This document shows, piece by piece, positions 43,267 through 51,016 of a stretch of 64,000 nucleotides of DNA; position 1 is the first letter of the stretch, and every line of letters starts with the position of its first letter. The notes beneath the pieces are model-generated. The model did no database searches and had not been told where the DNA came from. It worked only from the letters and a program-made list of their open reading frames with translations. The position numbers and the translations under genes are program-made. The DNA comes from Geodermatophilaceae bacterium. Its GTDB lineage: Bacteria; Actinomycetota; Actinomycetes; Mycobacteriales; Geodermatophilaceae. The stretch is from the NCBI GenBank assembly GCA_013812145.1, contig JACCTY010000098.1, positions 1 to 64,000 on the forward strand, written 5' to 3'.

Positions 43267-43658
43267 GGCTGTACCTGGATTCTTCGGCGATCGTCAAGCT
43301 GGTGCAGACCGAAGCCGAATCAGAAGAGCTGACGCGATTCCTGCGCGGCCGGCGTACTGACAGGCAGGTGAGTTCAGCTCTGGCGCGGGTCGAGGTTGTG
43401 CGCGCAGTGCAGCGTGGAGGAGCCGCTGCGGTAGCCAGCGCACGCCGACAGCTCGGACGGATGACCCTGTTTCCGATGCACCGCAACCTGCTCGACGATG
43501 CCGCGGATCTGGGCAATGGCGGATTGCGCAGCCTTGACGCCGTGCACCTTGCCTCGGCCCGACGGCTCGGCGACGAGCTTCGGGCGGTCGTCACCTACGA
43601 CCTGCGGATGCAGGCCGCCGCCGAGGCGCTCGGGCTTCCAACGGCCGCACCCCGTTAG
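43263..43658 (+). CDS. VapC-like PIN-domain toxin
   Basis: The protein has 131 residues. PIN-domain acidic residues are in LYLDSSAIVKLV, SALARVEVVRA and LRSLDAVHLASA, with a final Asp in VVTYDLRMQAAA, consistent with a metal-dependent ribonuclease. GTG 43263 overlaps the antitoxin stop. The 3' end overlaps the convergent ygfZ gene by 4 nt. Its targets are probably specific tRNAs or rRNA, by family analogy. Confidence 0.93.
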   Translation: MRLYLDSSAIVKLVQTEAESEELTRFLRGRRTDRQVSSALARVEVVRAVQRGGAAAVASARRQLGRMTLFPMHRNLLDDAADLGNGGLRSLDAVHLASARRLGDELRAVVTYDLRMQAAAEALGLPTAAPR

Positions 43659-44680
43659 GCGTCGATCGCCGCGGCGACGTCGCCGACGTGCAGCTCAGCG
43701 TCGTCGGCGGTGTTGCGCTTGACCAGGGCCAGGGCGACCGTGCCGAGTTCGTAGTGCCGGACTGCGGTGGTGACGAAGCCGACCTGCCGCCCGTCGGAGG
43801 TGACCGGGTCGCCGGTCGCCGGCAGCGTCTCGACCGAACCGTCGAGATGGAGCAGGACGAGCCGGCGCGGCGGGCGGCCCAGGTTGTGCACCCGGGCCAC
43901 CGTCTCCTGGCCGCGGTAGCAACCCTTGTTCAGGTGTACGGCGGAGTCCAGCCATCCCACCTCGTGCGGGATGGTGCGGTGGTCGGTCTCGTTGCGCAGT
44001 CTGGGACGGCGAGCCTGCACCCGTAACGCCTCGAACGCCCAGATCCCGGCCGGGCCCGCGCCGGCGCCGGTGAGCCGCTCCGCCACGTCGGCGAGCTGGC
44101 CACGCGGCACGAGCAGGTCGGCGGCCGCCGCACCCGGCCAGGGCATCCGGCGTACCCACCCATCGCCCAGGGTGGCGACGTCATAGGGCATCGACGCCTC
44201 GGCGCCCAACGCGGCAAGCACACCCGGCGTCCCGGGTCCCACCAGGGACAGCACGGCCCACTCCGAACTCACCTCGTGCGGGTCGACCCGGAGCAGGAAA
44301 CGCATCGAGTCGAGAAAGGCCAGCAGGCCCGCGCCGGTGCCTGCCTCGACGTCGATCCAGGTGGTGCCGCCGATCTCGGTGACGAGCAGGTGGTGCTCCA
44401 CATGACCGTGCGGGGAAAGCACGAGCGCCTCGGTCGCGCGGCCGTCGGCGAGCCCTGAGAGGTGCTGGCTGGTGAGGCTGTGCAGCCAGGAGAGCCGGTC
44501 CTCGCCCGGGACGACCAGGACGTCGCGGTTGCTGCGGTCGATCCAGCCCACACCGTCAACGAGGCGACGCTGCTCGCGCAGCGGGTCCCCGTAGTGCAGG
44601 GCGACTCCGGCGTCGCGGTCGTCGGCGGGGACGGCGCCGGGAAGTGAGAGCAGGGCCGAGGGCACGGTCGCGAGGGTCAC
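43655..44680 (-). CDS. ygfZ: Folate-binding YgfZ/GcvT-like protein
   Basis: The protein has 341 residues. The GcvT-like folate-binding fold has the YgfZ signature KGCYRGQETVARVHNLG with its conserved Cys; the early region reads RNRDVLVV-like VGWIDRSNRDVLVVPGEDRL. YgfZ proteins assist repair or assembly of certain Fe-S enzymes with tetrahydrofolate. It starts at 44680. It is flanked by the Fur-family gene upstream on the same strand, 18 nt away. Confidence 0.92.
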   Translation of the reverse strand: MTLATVPSALLSLPGAVPADDRDAGVALHYGDPLREQRRLVDGVGWIDRSNRDVLVVPGEDRLSWLHSLTSQHLSGLADGRATEALVLSPHGHVEHHLLVTEIGGTTWIDVEAGTGAGLLAFLDSMRFLLRVDPHEVSSEWAVLSLVGPGTPGVLAALGAEASMPYDVATLGDGWVRRMPWPGAAAADLLVPRGQLADVAERLTGAGAGPAGIWAFEALRVQARRPRLRNETDHRTIPHEVGWLDSAVHLNKGCYRGQETVARVHNLGRPPRRLVLLHLDGSVETLPATGDPVTSDGRQVGFVTTAVRHYELGTVALALVKRNTADDAELHVGDVAAAIDA

Positions 44681-44698
44681 CAGAGCGAGTATCCCCCT

Positions 44699-45136
44699 TC
44701 AATCGGGGGGCGGTTCGGCAGCGCACTTGGTGCACAGCCCGGCCAACGCGATGTGGCCGGTGTCGAGGACGAAGCCGCGCTCGTCGGCCAGCCACCGAGC
44801 CACGGGTTCCAGCAGCTTTCCGGGAATGACGGCCACCTGTCCGCACCGGTGACACACCGAGTGCAGCGTGTCGTAGTCCGAGGCGTGGTACATGGGCGCG
44901 CCGTGTCCGAAGTGTCGGTGCCGGACCAGGCCCAACTGCTCGAGCAGCTCCAGGGTGCGATACACCGTGGTGATGTTGACGCCGGGGGACGTCTGGTGGA
45001 TGCGCTCGCTGATCTCCTCCGGCGTTCCCTGGCCGAGTTCCTCCACCGCGTCGAGGACCATCTGACGCTGCGGCGTGCGCCGGTAGCCGCTGGCCCGGAG
45101 CGTCTCGGGCAGCCCAGCCGGTGTCGGTGTCGGCAC
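44699..45136 (-). CDS. Fur-family metalloregulator
   Basis: The protein has 145 residues. The winged helix reads YRRTPQRQMVLDAVEELG then NITTVYRTLELLEQLGLV. Metal and dimer sites are in HRHFGHGAPMYHASDYD, SVCHRCGQV and GLCTKCAAE, giving the two CxxC pairs of a structural zinc site. It could be a FurB/Zur type; the metal cannot be assigned with confidence. It starts at 45136 and is divergent from pabC (45 nt between starts). Confidence 0.92.
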   Translation of the reverse strand: MPTPTPAGLPETLRASGYRRTPQRQMVLDAVEELGQGTPEEISERIHQTSPGVNITTVYRTLELLEQLGLVRHRHFGHGAPMYHASDYDTLHSVCHRCGQVAVIPGKLLEPVARWLADERGFVLDTGHIALAGLCTKCAAEPPPD

Positions 45137-45181
45137 AGGGGCATCCTAGGCGTCCTGCGCCCTTTCGTAGGCTCAGCGTTC

Positions 45182-46030
45182 GTGGACAGCAGGCGGGTGG
45201 CGGTTCTCGACCGCGGTACGGTCACGCTCGTCGACCCAGCGGCCGCCGTGTTCTCCGCCTTTGACCTCGGCCCGGCGCGAGGCGACGGTGTCTTCGAGAC
45301 GATGCTCGTCCGGCGCGGCGTGGCGCTCAAACCCGAGGCGCACCTCGACCGGCTCGCTCGCTCGGCGGCACTGATGGGCCTATTCTCGCCGCCCCTCGCG
45401 GACTGGGCTCGGCTGATCGACCTTCTCGCCACCACACATGCCGACGGCGAGGCGGCACTGAAGTTGATGCTGACCCGCGGCATCGAAGGGGTGAGCGACC
45501 ACACCGCCGTCGGCACTCTGAGTCCGCTGGCGCCGGACGTACTGGAGCAGCGTCGTCGCGGCATCGCGGTGGTCACGCTGACGCTCGGGCTGCCAGCCGA
45601 CCTGCGGGCCACCTCGCCCTGGTTGCTCGGAGGTGTGAAGTACCTGTCCTACGCCGTCAACATGGCCGCGCAGCGCCACGCCCGAGCGCTCGGCGCGGAC
45701 GATGCGGTGTTCATCTCCCTCGACGGCCGGCTGCTGGAAGGGCCGACATCGACGATTGTGTGGGCGCGCGACGGGACGTTGCACACTCCGCCGCTGGAGA
45801 TCGGGATCCTGCCGGGCACCACACAGGCGCTGCTGTTCACCCGCGCGGACGCGGCTGGACTGGGTACGGCGATGTCGTTGGGCACCGTCGCGGATCTGCA
45901 TGCGGCCGACGGGGTGTGGCTCGTCTCCAGCGTTCGTGGCGCCGCCGCCGTGACCAGCCTGGACGGCTTACGACGGGGTGACGCCGGCCTGACCCCGACG
46001 ATCCAGGAGCTGACCGGCGTCACAACCTGA
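45182..46030 (+). CDS. pabC: Aminodeoxychorismate lyase, fold-type IV PLP enzyme
   Basis: Releases p-aminobenzoate from 4-amino-4-deoxychorismate for folate synthesis. The protein has 282 residues. FDLGPARGDGVFETMLVRRG contains the conserved GDGVFET, here cited as ARGDGVFETML; the PLP Lys is in LLGGVKYLSYAVNMAAQR; LLEGPTSTIVW binds phosphate. The start is GTG 45182; the frame is open further upstream, but that part overlaps the fur gene on the other strand. Branched-chain aminotransferase activity cannot be fully excluded. A hairpin follows the stop at once. Confidence 0.9.
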   Translation: MDSRRVAVLDRGTVTLVDPAAAVFSAFDLGPARGDGVFETMLVRRGVALKPEAHLDRLARSAALMGLFSPPLADWARLIDLLATTHADGEAALKLMLTRGIEGVSDHTAVGTLSPLAPDVLEQRRRGIAVVTLTLGLPADLRATSPWLLGGVKYLSYAVNMAAQRHARALGADDAVFISLDGRLLEGPTSTIVWARDGTLHTPPLEIGILPGTTQALLFTRADAAGLGTAMSLGTVADLHAADGVWLVSSVRGAAAVTSLDGLRRGDAGLTPTIQELTGVTT

Positions 46031-46057
46031 CCCCCTCTTCCCGTCACGGGCCGGGGG
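46031..46057 (+). terminator. Nested hairpin just after pabC
   Basis: An outer CCCCC/GGGGG pair encloses CCCGT-C-ACGGG (46040-46050). It begins one base after the pabC stop. There is no poly-T tail, which is common in high-GC actinobacteria. Confidence 0.6.
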
Positions 46058-46097
46058 CAGTCAGCACCGCGGGAGCGAGGTTGTCCAGGTTATTCGT

Positions 46098-46125
46098 TGC
46101 ACGCTCCGGCGGAGCGTCGTAGCGT
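46098..46125 (+). promoter_or_regulatory. Candidate promoter for the 12-residue micro-ORF
   Basis: TTGCAC (46098-46103) and TAGCGT (46120-46125) are spaced 16 bp apart; TAGCGT fits the actinobacterial TAnnnT -10 pattern. The interval also contains inverted repeats GCACGCT/AGCGTGC (46099-46105, 46121-46127) and GCTCC-3 nt-GGAGC. A start site near 46132 would place the transcript start just before the Shine-Dalgarno. Confidence 0.5.
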
Positions 46126-46157
46126 GCTCAGTACACGAGAGAGGAGGTGGTCCAGAG

Positions 46158-46196
46158 TTGCATAGCTTCAGGACACGTGAGGTGGCCGTCCGCTAG
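46158..46196 (+). CDS. Micro-ORF of 12 residues with strong RBS
   Basis: Translation of MHSFRTREVAVR would start at TTG 46158 after the near-ideal GAGAGGAGGTGG (46137-46148). A promoter-like pair lies 40-60 bp upstream. After the TAG an inverted repeat CCGCCGT/ACGGCGG spans 46197-46240. No gene follows on the plus strand, so if this is a leader peptide its target is not downstream coding sequence. It could mark a small regulatory RNA. I do not recognise it with certainty. Confidence 0.45.
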   Translation: MHSFRTREVAVR

Positions 46197-46345
46197 CCGC
46201 CGTTCCAACGGAAAGGTTCCACCTCATCCGCCGACGGCGGTGTGGCAAGAACCGGATGGACACCCGATCCCCGGGCGTCGGCCCTCGTCCAGCCGACCCT
46301 GACAGTTCCTCGTCAGGAGCCGCCCGGGGATCGTCCATGCCTGGG

Positions 46346-46558
46346 TCAGGCCGGCGGGCGGGTGCCGCCGCGCTTGGTCACCTTGCCGAGCAGGTCCTTT
46401 GCCTTGCGCTGATTCTCCGGCTTGCGGAACTCCTGCTGCGCCTTTGCCATCAGCTCTCTGGCCTTGCGCTGGTTTTCCGGCTTGCGCATCTCGCGCCGGG
46501 CGATGTCGAACGCCTTGACCGCGATGCCCGTCTTCAAAGCACCCCTGAACAGCTTCAC
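46346..46558 (-). CDS. Small basic protein with two KPENQRKA repeats
   Basis: The protein has 70 residues from GTG 46558, which follows CAGGAGGCGGAC. Two helical repeats are visible: MRKPENQRKARELM and FRKPENQRKAKDLL. The composition is basic and amphipathic. Its position between pabC and a nitrobindin-like gene matches a short hypothetical gene in M. tuberculosis (Rv0810c region, from memory). The function is unknown; a nucleic-acid or membrane-surface role is possible. Confidence 0.78.
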   Translation of the reverse strand: MKLFRGALKTGIAVKAFDIARREMRKPENQRKARELMAKAQQEFRKPENQRKAKDLLGKVTKRGGTRPPA

Positions 46559-46607
46559 GTCCGCCTCCTGTACCGCCGGGTCGCTCGCCGCGGCCGGCGG
46601 ACTCACG

Positions 46608-47141
46608 CTATCCCGAGACCCGCTCCAGCTGGGCGGACAGGTGCGGCTGCAGCGGCTGGCCGACCGCCGCCATGTCGACCGCGTACAGCAGCGCTCCGTC
46701 GACGATCCCGTACAGCCGGTGGTTCGCGGTGACCTCTTTCGCCGTGTGGGTCCGAGCCACGACATCGGTGGACAGCTCCCACGTCGTCGGTCCGGTGGCG
46801 ACCCCGGCGTACACCTCGACGATGCCGGTGGGGTGAGCCAGCAACACCTCGAACTCGTCTCCCTGCCCGGCGCGCCACCAGCCCACCTCGCGTGCGGACT
46901 GCCGCAGCACGGCACCGTCCGGACCGAGCAGAACCGCACGTGACTCGTAGGCGAGGAAGGGCCGCCCGTCGTGACCGAAGCTGACCCGCTGCCGGTAACG
47001 GTGACCCTCTATCGTGGGGTAGCCGACCTGGCCCTGGCCCTGCCACACCCCGACCAACGGCACGAACGGCAGCAGCGCCGGATGCAGATCCGGGCCCTCA
47101 CGCAGGTCGTGCGTGTCCGAGCCGAGCGGGTTGTCCGGCAC
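46608..47141 (-). CDS. Nitrobindin-family haem-binding beta-barrel protein
   Basis: The protein has 177 residues. The DUF1794/THAP4-like signature LVGVWQGQGQVGYPTIEG is near residue 30, followed by YRQRVSFGHDGRPFLAYESRA and a C-terminal LYAVDMAAVGQPLQPHLSAQL. Family members bind ferric haem in a 10-stranded barrel and react with nitrogen oxides or peroxynitrite. The start is GTG 47141, just after the stop of a 32-residue membrane micro-protein. The haem-ligand His was not pinned down. Confidence 0.88.
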   Translation of the reverse strand: MPDNPLGSDTHDLREGPDLHPALLPFVPLVGVWQGQGQVGYPTIEGHRYRQRVSFGHDGRPFLAYESRAVLLGPDGAVLRQSAREVGWWRAGQGDEFEVLLAHPTGIVEVYAGVATGPTTWELSTDVVARTHTAKEVTANHRLYGIVDGALLYAVDMAAVGQPLQPHLSAQLERVSG

Positions 47142-47146
47142 CTGCG

Positions 47147-47245
47147 TCAGCTCGGGCGCTCGGCCAGCCGGTAGACCATCCAGCCGGCGCCGGCAGCGAT
47201 CGCCGATGCCGCGGCGATCAGGATCAGGACGAGCAGCGTCTCCAT
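47147..47245 (-). CDS. Single-TM microprotein, 32 residues
   Basis: From the ATG (complement of 47243-47245) the ORF reads METLLVLILIAAASAIAAGA then GWMVYRLAERPS: one hydrophobic helix followed by a short basic tail. Its stop is 6 nt before the nitrobindin GTG, suggesting coupling. There is no strong Shine-Dalgarno; a preceding GTG is also possible. Its protein-like hydrophobic pattern supports it, but conservation is untested. Confidence 0.5.
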   Translation of the reverse strand: METLLVLILIAAASAIAAGAGWMVYRLAERPS

Positions 47246-47313
47246 CACGCTCGCGAGGGTACTGCCGCAGCCTGCCGGGTCCTGCCACCAACGCACCGTC
47301 GTGTCGAGCCGAG

Positions 47314-47613
47314 CTACGTCAGCCGCAGCTGCGCCTCGTTCAACCCGCGGTCGGCGTCAAGGCTGTGTTCACCTCGGTCACCGGCCGACAGCACCCGCAA
47401 CGTCCAGCGGCCTGGGGCGGCGAAGAACCGGAAGTACCCGTCCGCCGAGGACTGCACCTCCGCGGTGAACTCCCCGCCGGCGTCCAGTAACCGGACGTAC
47501 GCCGACCCGACCGGGCTGCCGTCACGCACGACCTGTCCCTGGATCACCGTCTCGGTGGACAGGTCGACACCCGCGAGATCCCGTCCCTGCGGCGGCGCGC
47601 CACACACGGTCAT
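47314..47613 (-). CDS. DUF1416 protein (SseC-like)
   Basis: The protein has 99 residues. DUF1416 is an actinobacterial family usually paired with a thiosulfate sulfurtransferase: CGAPPQGRDLAGVDLSTETV, then VRDGSPVGSAYVRLLD and GEFTAEVQSSADGYFRFFA, a carboxypeptidase-regulatory-like beta sandwich. The function is unproven; a role in sulfur metabolism is inferred from linkage. ATG 47613 overlaps the sulfurtransferase stop (ATGA). Confidence 0.92.
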   Translation of the reverse strand: MTVCGAPPQGRDLAGVDLSTETVIQGQVVRDGSPVGSAYVRLLDAGGEFTAEVQSSADGYFRFFAAPGRWTLRVLSAGDRGEHSLDADRGLNEAQLRLT

Positions 47614-48449
47614 GCGCCCTTGGCGATCGGCACCCCGACCAGCGAGCCGTACTCGGTCCACGACCCGTCGTAGTTCTTGACGTTCTGGTGCCCGAGCAGC
47701 TCGCGCAGCACGAACCAAGTGTGTGAGGACCGCTCGCCGATCCGGCAGTAGGCGATGGTGTCCCGGCCGTCATCGAGCCCGGCGTCGGCATACAGGCTCC
47801 GCAGCTCGTCGTCGGTCTTGAACGTGCCGTCATCGTTGGCTGCCTTGCTCCACGGCACGTTGATCGCGCTGGGAATGTGGCCGCCGCGCTGGCTCTGCTC
47901 CTGCGGCAGATGAGCGGGCGCCAGCAGCTTGCCACTGAACTCGTCGGGCGAGCGGACGTCGACCAGGTTCTGGGTGTCGATCCCGGCCAGCGCCTCGTCT
48001 CGGAAGGCGCGGATGGACGTGTCCTGCTCCTGCGCCGTGTAGGTCGTCGCCGGTCGCGAGACCGGGTCGGTGGCCAGCGGGCGCCCGTCGAGCTCCCACT
48101 TCTTCCGGCCGCCGTCGAGCAGCCGCACGTCGGCATGGCCGTAGACCTTGAAGTACCAGTATGCGTAGGCGGCGAACCAGTTGTTGTTGCCGCCGTACAG
48201 GACGACCGTGTCGTCGTTGCCGATTCCCTTGGCCGACAGCAGCGCCTCGAAGTCCTCCTTGGAGACGAAGTCGCGGATGACCTGATCCTGCAGTTCGCTC
48301 TTCCAGTCCAGCTTGACCGCTCCGGCGATGTGTCCACCGTCGTACGCCGAAACGTCCTCGTCCACCTCCACGAAGGCGACGTTCGGGTCCTCGAGGTGTT
48401 CCTGCGCCCAGTCGGCATCGACGAGGACGTCTGCTCGCTTGCTGGTCAT
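47610..48449 (-). CDS. Thiosulfate sulfurtransferase (rhodanese)
   Basis: The protein has 279 residues with two rhodanese domains. The active Cys is in TIAYCRIGERSSHTWFVL in the second domain; the first domain has DDTVVLYGGNNNWFAAYAYW with no catalytic Cys. It transfers sulfane sulfur from thiosulfate. It forms an operon with DUF1416 and is preceded by a Cys-containing leader peptide. It corresponds to the CysA2/CysA3-type enzymes of M. tuberculosis. ATG 48449 follows AAAGGAGCACGCGC. Confidence 0.94.
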   Translation of the reverse strand: MTSKRADVLVDADWAQEHLEDPNVAFVEVDEDVSAYDGGHIAGAVKLDWKSELQDQVIRDFVSKEDFEALLSAKGIGNDDTVVLYGGNNNWFAAYAYWYFKVYGHADVRLLDGGRKKWELDGRPLATDPVSRPATTYTAQEQDTSIRAFRDEALAGIDTQNLVDVRSPDEFSGKLLAPAHLPQEQSQRGGHIPSAINVPWSKAANDDGTFKTDDELRSLYADAGLDDGRDTIAYCRIGERSSHTWFVLRELLGHQNVKNYDGSWTEYGSLVGVPIAKGA

Positions 48450-48531
48450 GCGCGTGCTCCTTTGGGTGCACTAGGTCTACGGAAATGGGTACGGGGAGTG
48501 GTGGCGGTGCCAGCGGGAGTGGACTGCCGGG

Positions 48532-48606
48532 TCAGGAGCCCGGACACAGCGCGCTGTCGACGCGGCACAGGTCTACCGGCCGTCGCGACGTCAGTACCGC
48601 GCTCAC
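48532..48606 (-). CDS. Cys-containing leader peptide upstream of the sulfurtransferase operon
   Basis: This 24-residue ORF starts from GTG 48606; the last 18 residues are SRRPVDLCRVDSALCPGS. The pattern SRR-VDL-R--SA-C matches short leader peptides noted ahead of sulfur-assimilation genes in actinobacteria. Two Cys codons (TGC, TGT) would allow ribosome stalling when cysteine is scarce. It ends 82 nt before the sulfurtransferase ATG. Regulation by attenuation is inferred. Confidence 0.72.
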   Translation of the reverse strand: MSAVLTSRRPVDLCRVDSALCPGS

Positions 48607-48666
48607 GGCGCGACGCTAGCACCAGCGCGCACCTCGTACCGATCACGGGATCGATCGACGCGACTG

Positions 48667-49362
48667 CTAGATCGGTTCCAGCACCGTGTCCTCGGCGGCG
48701 GCGCTGATGTCGAATCCGCCGTCGGTGGCGACAACCTCGGTGATCTGCAGACCGAACGGCAACGGCGGCACGATGTAGACGAAGCTCAGCTGGTCCTGTA
48801 GCTGCTCAATCAGGAAGTCGGGAATCTCCACGCCCGCCAGGCTCAAGCCCACGACGGTCACGCCGATCTCGTCCGGCCCCGCCACCAGGAGCTGGCCGGT
48901 GCCGGACACCTCCACGTCCTGTCCGAGCACCTCGAGGGTCTGGGTGACCACCACGCCGTCCGGGCCGTTCGCCACGGCGACGCCCTCGCCGATCTGCGCG
49001 GCGACCTCGGCGTACGGGACTGACACGGTGCCCTCGACGCGGTCCACCGGGACAGCTTCGACGTTCTCGGAGAACAGCTCGGACAGCGGAAGGTGAAGTC
49101 CTTCGAGACCGACCACGACGTCGAGTCCGGACAGTTCGCCCAGATCCGCCTCGGACAGGGTCAGTCGTACGTCGTCGTACCGTCCGGCTACCGCTTGGGT
49201 GAGCACCGGGAATCCGTTGATCTCCACACCCGGCGGCGCACTCAGTGCCAGCTCCTCCTGCAATTGCGTGGCAACGCGCTGCTCGGCGTACTCCACGCCA
49301 ACCCGGTCGGCCGCCAGTGCGACGACGAGCAGGACTACGAGGCCCACCAACGCCTTTATCAT
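48667..49362 (-). CDS. lmeA: DUF2993 (LmeA-family) lipid-binding protein
   Basis: The protein has 231 residues. The N-terminal hydrophobic segment ALVGLVVLLVVALAADRVG is a signal or anchor; the DUF2993 body includes RVATQLQEELALSAPPGVEI, GFPVLTQAVAGRYDDVRL and LPFGLQITEVVATDGGF. LmeA of mycobacteria (Rv0817c) binds phospholipid and supports lipomannan elongation in the envelope. Synteny with sulfurtransferase, glnR and mshD supports orthology. Its ATG overlaps the stop of the next membrane-protein gene. Confidence 0.85.
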   Translation of the reverse strand: MIKALVGLVVLLVVALAADRVGVEYAEQRVATQLQEELALSAPPGVEINGFPVLTQAVAGRYDDVRLTLSEADLGELSGLDVVVGLEGLHLPLSELFSENVEAVPVDRVEGTVSVPYAEVAAQIGEGVAVANGPDGVVVTQTLEVLGQDVEVSGTGQLLVAGPDEIGVTVVGLSLAGVEIPDFLIEQLQDQLSFVYIVPPLPFGLQITEVVATDGGFDISAAAEDTVLEPI

Positions 49363-50225
49363 TGCCCCCCGACCAGAATCGACATCAAGTAGCCGACCGG
49401 AGCACCCAAGGCGAACGGCAACACTCCCTGGACAACGCCCTGGGCAAGGATGACGCCACGCCGCTCAGCGGCGGCGTAGGAGGCACCGATCGCGATCAGG
49501 CACGCCAGGCCGCCTAGGACACCTCCGAGGATCACCGCTCCCAACTGCTCGACCAACCCGTCGACCTGCGCGCGTCGCACCGCCACGAGCATCGCCGCGC
49601 CGGTTCCCAGGACAAAGCCGAGCAGACCCCGCGGCACCCCCTCGACGATGCGGGGGTAAGGCACCAGCAAATCCACCAGATGTCCGGTCACGACGGCAGC
49701 GCCGATCGCTGCCACGCACGTGTCGAGCAGCGCCGGACCATCGGGCAGCCAGAACAGCAGGACGTACATCGACGGCGCCACCACGGATACCGCAAGCAGC
49801 GAGACGCCGCCGAGTGAGTCGGTCACGTCGCGGCGCGGTGGTCGCCGGGTGAGCTGATGGATGAAGGACAGCACACAGGCGAGGGCAAGTACGGCGGCAA
49901 GCGGGCCCAGGCCGGCTCCCACGGCGAGGGGGATCGAGCCGCCACCTTCGGCCCCGTCGTCGACGGTGCGCCACACCAGCAGGTCGGCGGCCGCCGCCGC
50001 CCCGGCGCCGATCAAGGCGGCCCCCACGTAGCCACGAACACCCAGTGCGACCGACCAGGGCAGCACGAGGGCCAACTGCACCGTGCCGACGGCGAGCAGG
50101 ACGCCCAGGGCCGTCCCCTCCTGCGGTGCAGCGAGCAGCAGCAGACTCGCGCCGGCCGCCACGAGAACGGCCGGGCCGTGATGCCACAGCCGCGACAGGG
50201 GAGTTCGGCGGACGACATGACTCAC
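49359..50225 (-). CDS. Polytopic membrane protein, unknown function
   Basis: About 288 residues from GTG 50225 (304 if the ORF starts at 50273). Roughly eight hydrophobic helices: [113 protein letters not shown] and [21 protein letters not shown]. No family is recognised. Its stop overlaps the lmeA start, suggesting a joint envelope role. An AGGAGG near 50250 is too far from GTG 50225 to settle the start. Confidence 0.7.
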   Translation of the reverse strand: MSHVVRRTPLSRLWHHGPAVLVAAGASLLLLAAPQEGTALGVLLAVGTVQLALVLPWSVALGVRGYVGAALIGAGAAAAADLLVWRTVDDGAEGGGSIPLAVGAGLGPLAAVLALACVLSFIHQLTRRPPRRDVTDSLGGVSLLAVSVVAPSMYVLLFWLPDGPALLDTCVAAIGAAVVTGHLVDLLVPYPRIVEGVPRGLLGFVLGTGAAMLVAVRRAQVDGLVEQLGAVILGGVLGGLACLIAIGASYAAAERRGVILAQGVVQGVLPFALGAPVGYLMSILVGGQ

Positions 50226-50312
50226 GCGCCTGATCGTGTCAGACCTCCTGAATGCATCCGATATTCTGGCCACTCGCGGTGTACACGCTGGTCAATGAGC
50301 GACGGAGGCCCG

Positions 50313-51005
50313 GTGGACCTGCTGCTAATGACCTCAGCCCAGCAGGCGACCGCGGAAGTGCTGCCGGCGCTCGGACTGCTCGGTCACTCGGTACGGGTCG
50401 CCGCCCCCGACGTGCGCATGCTGCTGGATGCCAACCCTGGTGACGCCGTTCTCGTCGACGCTCGCCACGACCTGGCCGCCGCACGGGCGTTCTGCCGGCT
50501 GCTGAACACCACCGGGCTGGCCGTGCCGGTGCTGGGCGTCTTCAGCGCCGGTGGACTGGTCGCCCTCAGCGCGGACTGGAGCCTGTCCGACGTGCTGTTG
50601 GACACCGCCGGACCGGCCGAGGTCGACGCCCGGCTGCGGCTGGCGGTGTCCCGGCGGATGTCGGCCGAGGCGGCGACCGACCCGGTCGTGACCGCCGGCG
50701 ACCTGGTGATCGACGAGGACACGTACTCGGCGAAGCTCCGCGGCCGGCCGCTTGATCTGACCTACAAGGAGTTCGAACTGCTCAAGTACCTCGCGCAGAA
50801 CCCGGGCCGGGTTTTCAGCCGCGCCCAGCTGCTGCACGAGGTGTGGGGCTACGACTACTTCGGCGGCACCCGCACCGTCGACGTCCATGTTCGGCGACTG
50901 CGGGCCAAGCTCGGCCCGGAGCACGAGGCACTGATCGGTACCGTCCGCAACGTCGGCTACAAGCTCGACCAGCAGGCGGCCACCGCCATCCTCGCCGATC
51001 AGTGA
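50313..51005 (+). CDS. glnR: GlnR-type orphan response regulator
   Basis: The protein has 230 residues from GTG 50313 behind GGAGG (50304-50308). The atypical receiver retains one Asp in [10 protein letters not shown] but lacks the usual acidic pair. The winged helix has [40 protein letters not shown] and [12 protein letters not shown], nearly the GlnR consensus. GlnR controls nitrogen assimilation in actinomycetes. It lies upstream of mshD with a GTGA/ATG junction, the same arrangement as in mycobacteria. Confidence 0.88.
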   Translation: MDLLLMTSAQQATAEVLPALGLLGHSVRVAAPDVRMLLDANPGDAVLVDARHDLAAARAFCRLLNTTGLAVPVLGVFSAGGLVALSADWSLSDVLLDTAGPAEVDARLRLAVSRRMSAEAATDPVVTAGDLVIDEDTYSAKLRGRPLDLTYKEFELLKYLAQNPGRVFSRAQLLHEVWGYDYFGGTRTVDVHVRRLRAKLGPEHEALIGTVRNVGYKLDQQAATAILADQ

Positions 51006-51016
51006 GCGCGGAGCGA

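Noticed and set aside
43000-43658. Considered whether the PIN/Phd pair marks a larger defence island
   Set aside because: The flanking genes (BKACE, asparaginase, YgfZ, Fur) are housekeeping or metabolic. It is a solitary toxin-antitoxin pair.
46256-46732. Plus-strand 158-codon ORF downstream of the micro-ORF
   Set aside because: It is antisense to the KPENQ-repeat and nitrobindin genes, has Arg/Pro/Ala-rich shadow composition, and has no RBS.
48446-48646. 66-codon minus-strand ORF upstream of the sulfurtransferase
   Set aside because: It is a different frame from the SRRPVDLCRVDSALC leader and has no recognisable features. The 24-residue leader explains the region better.
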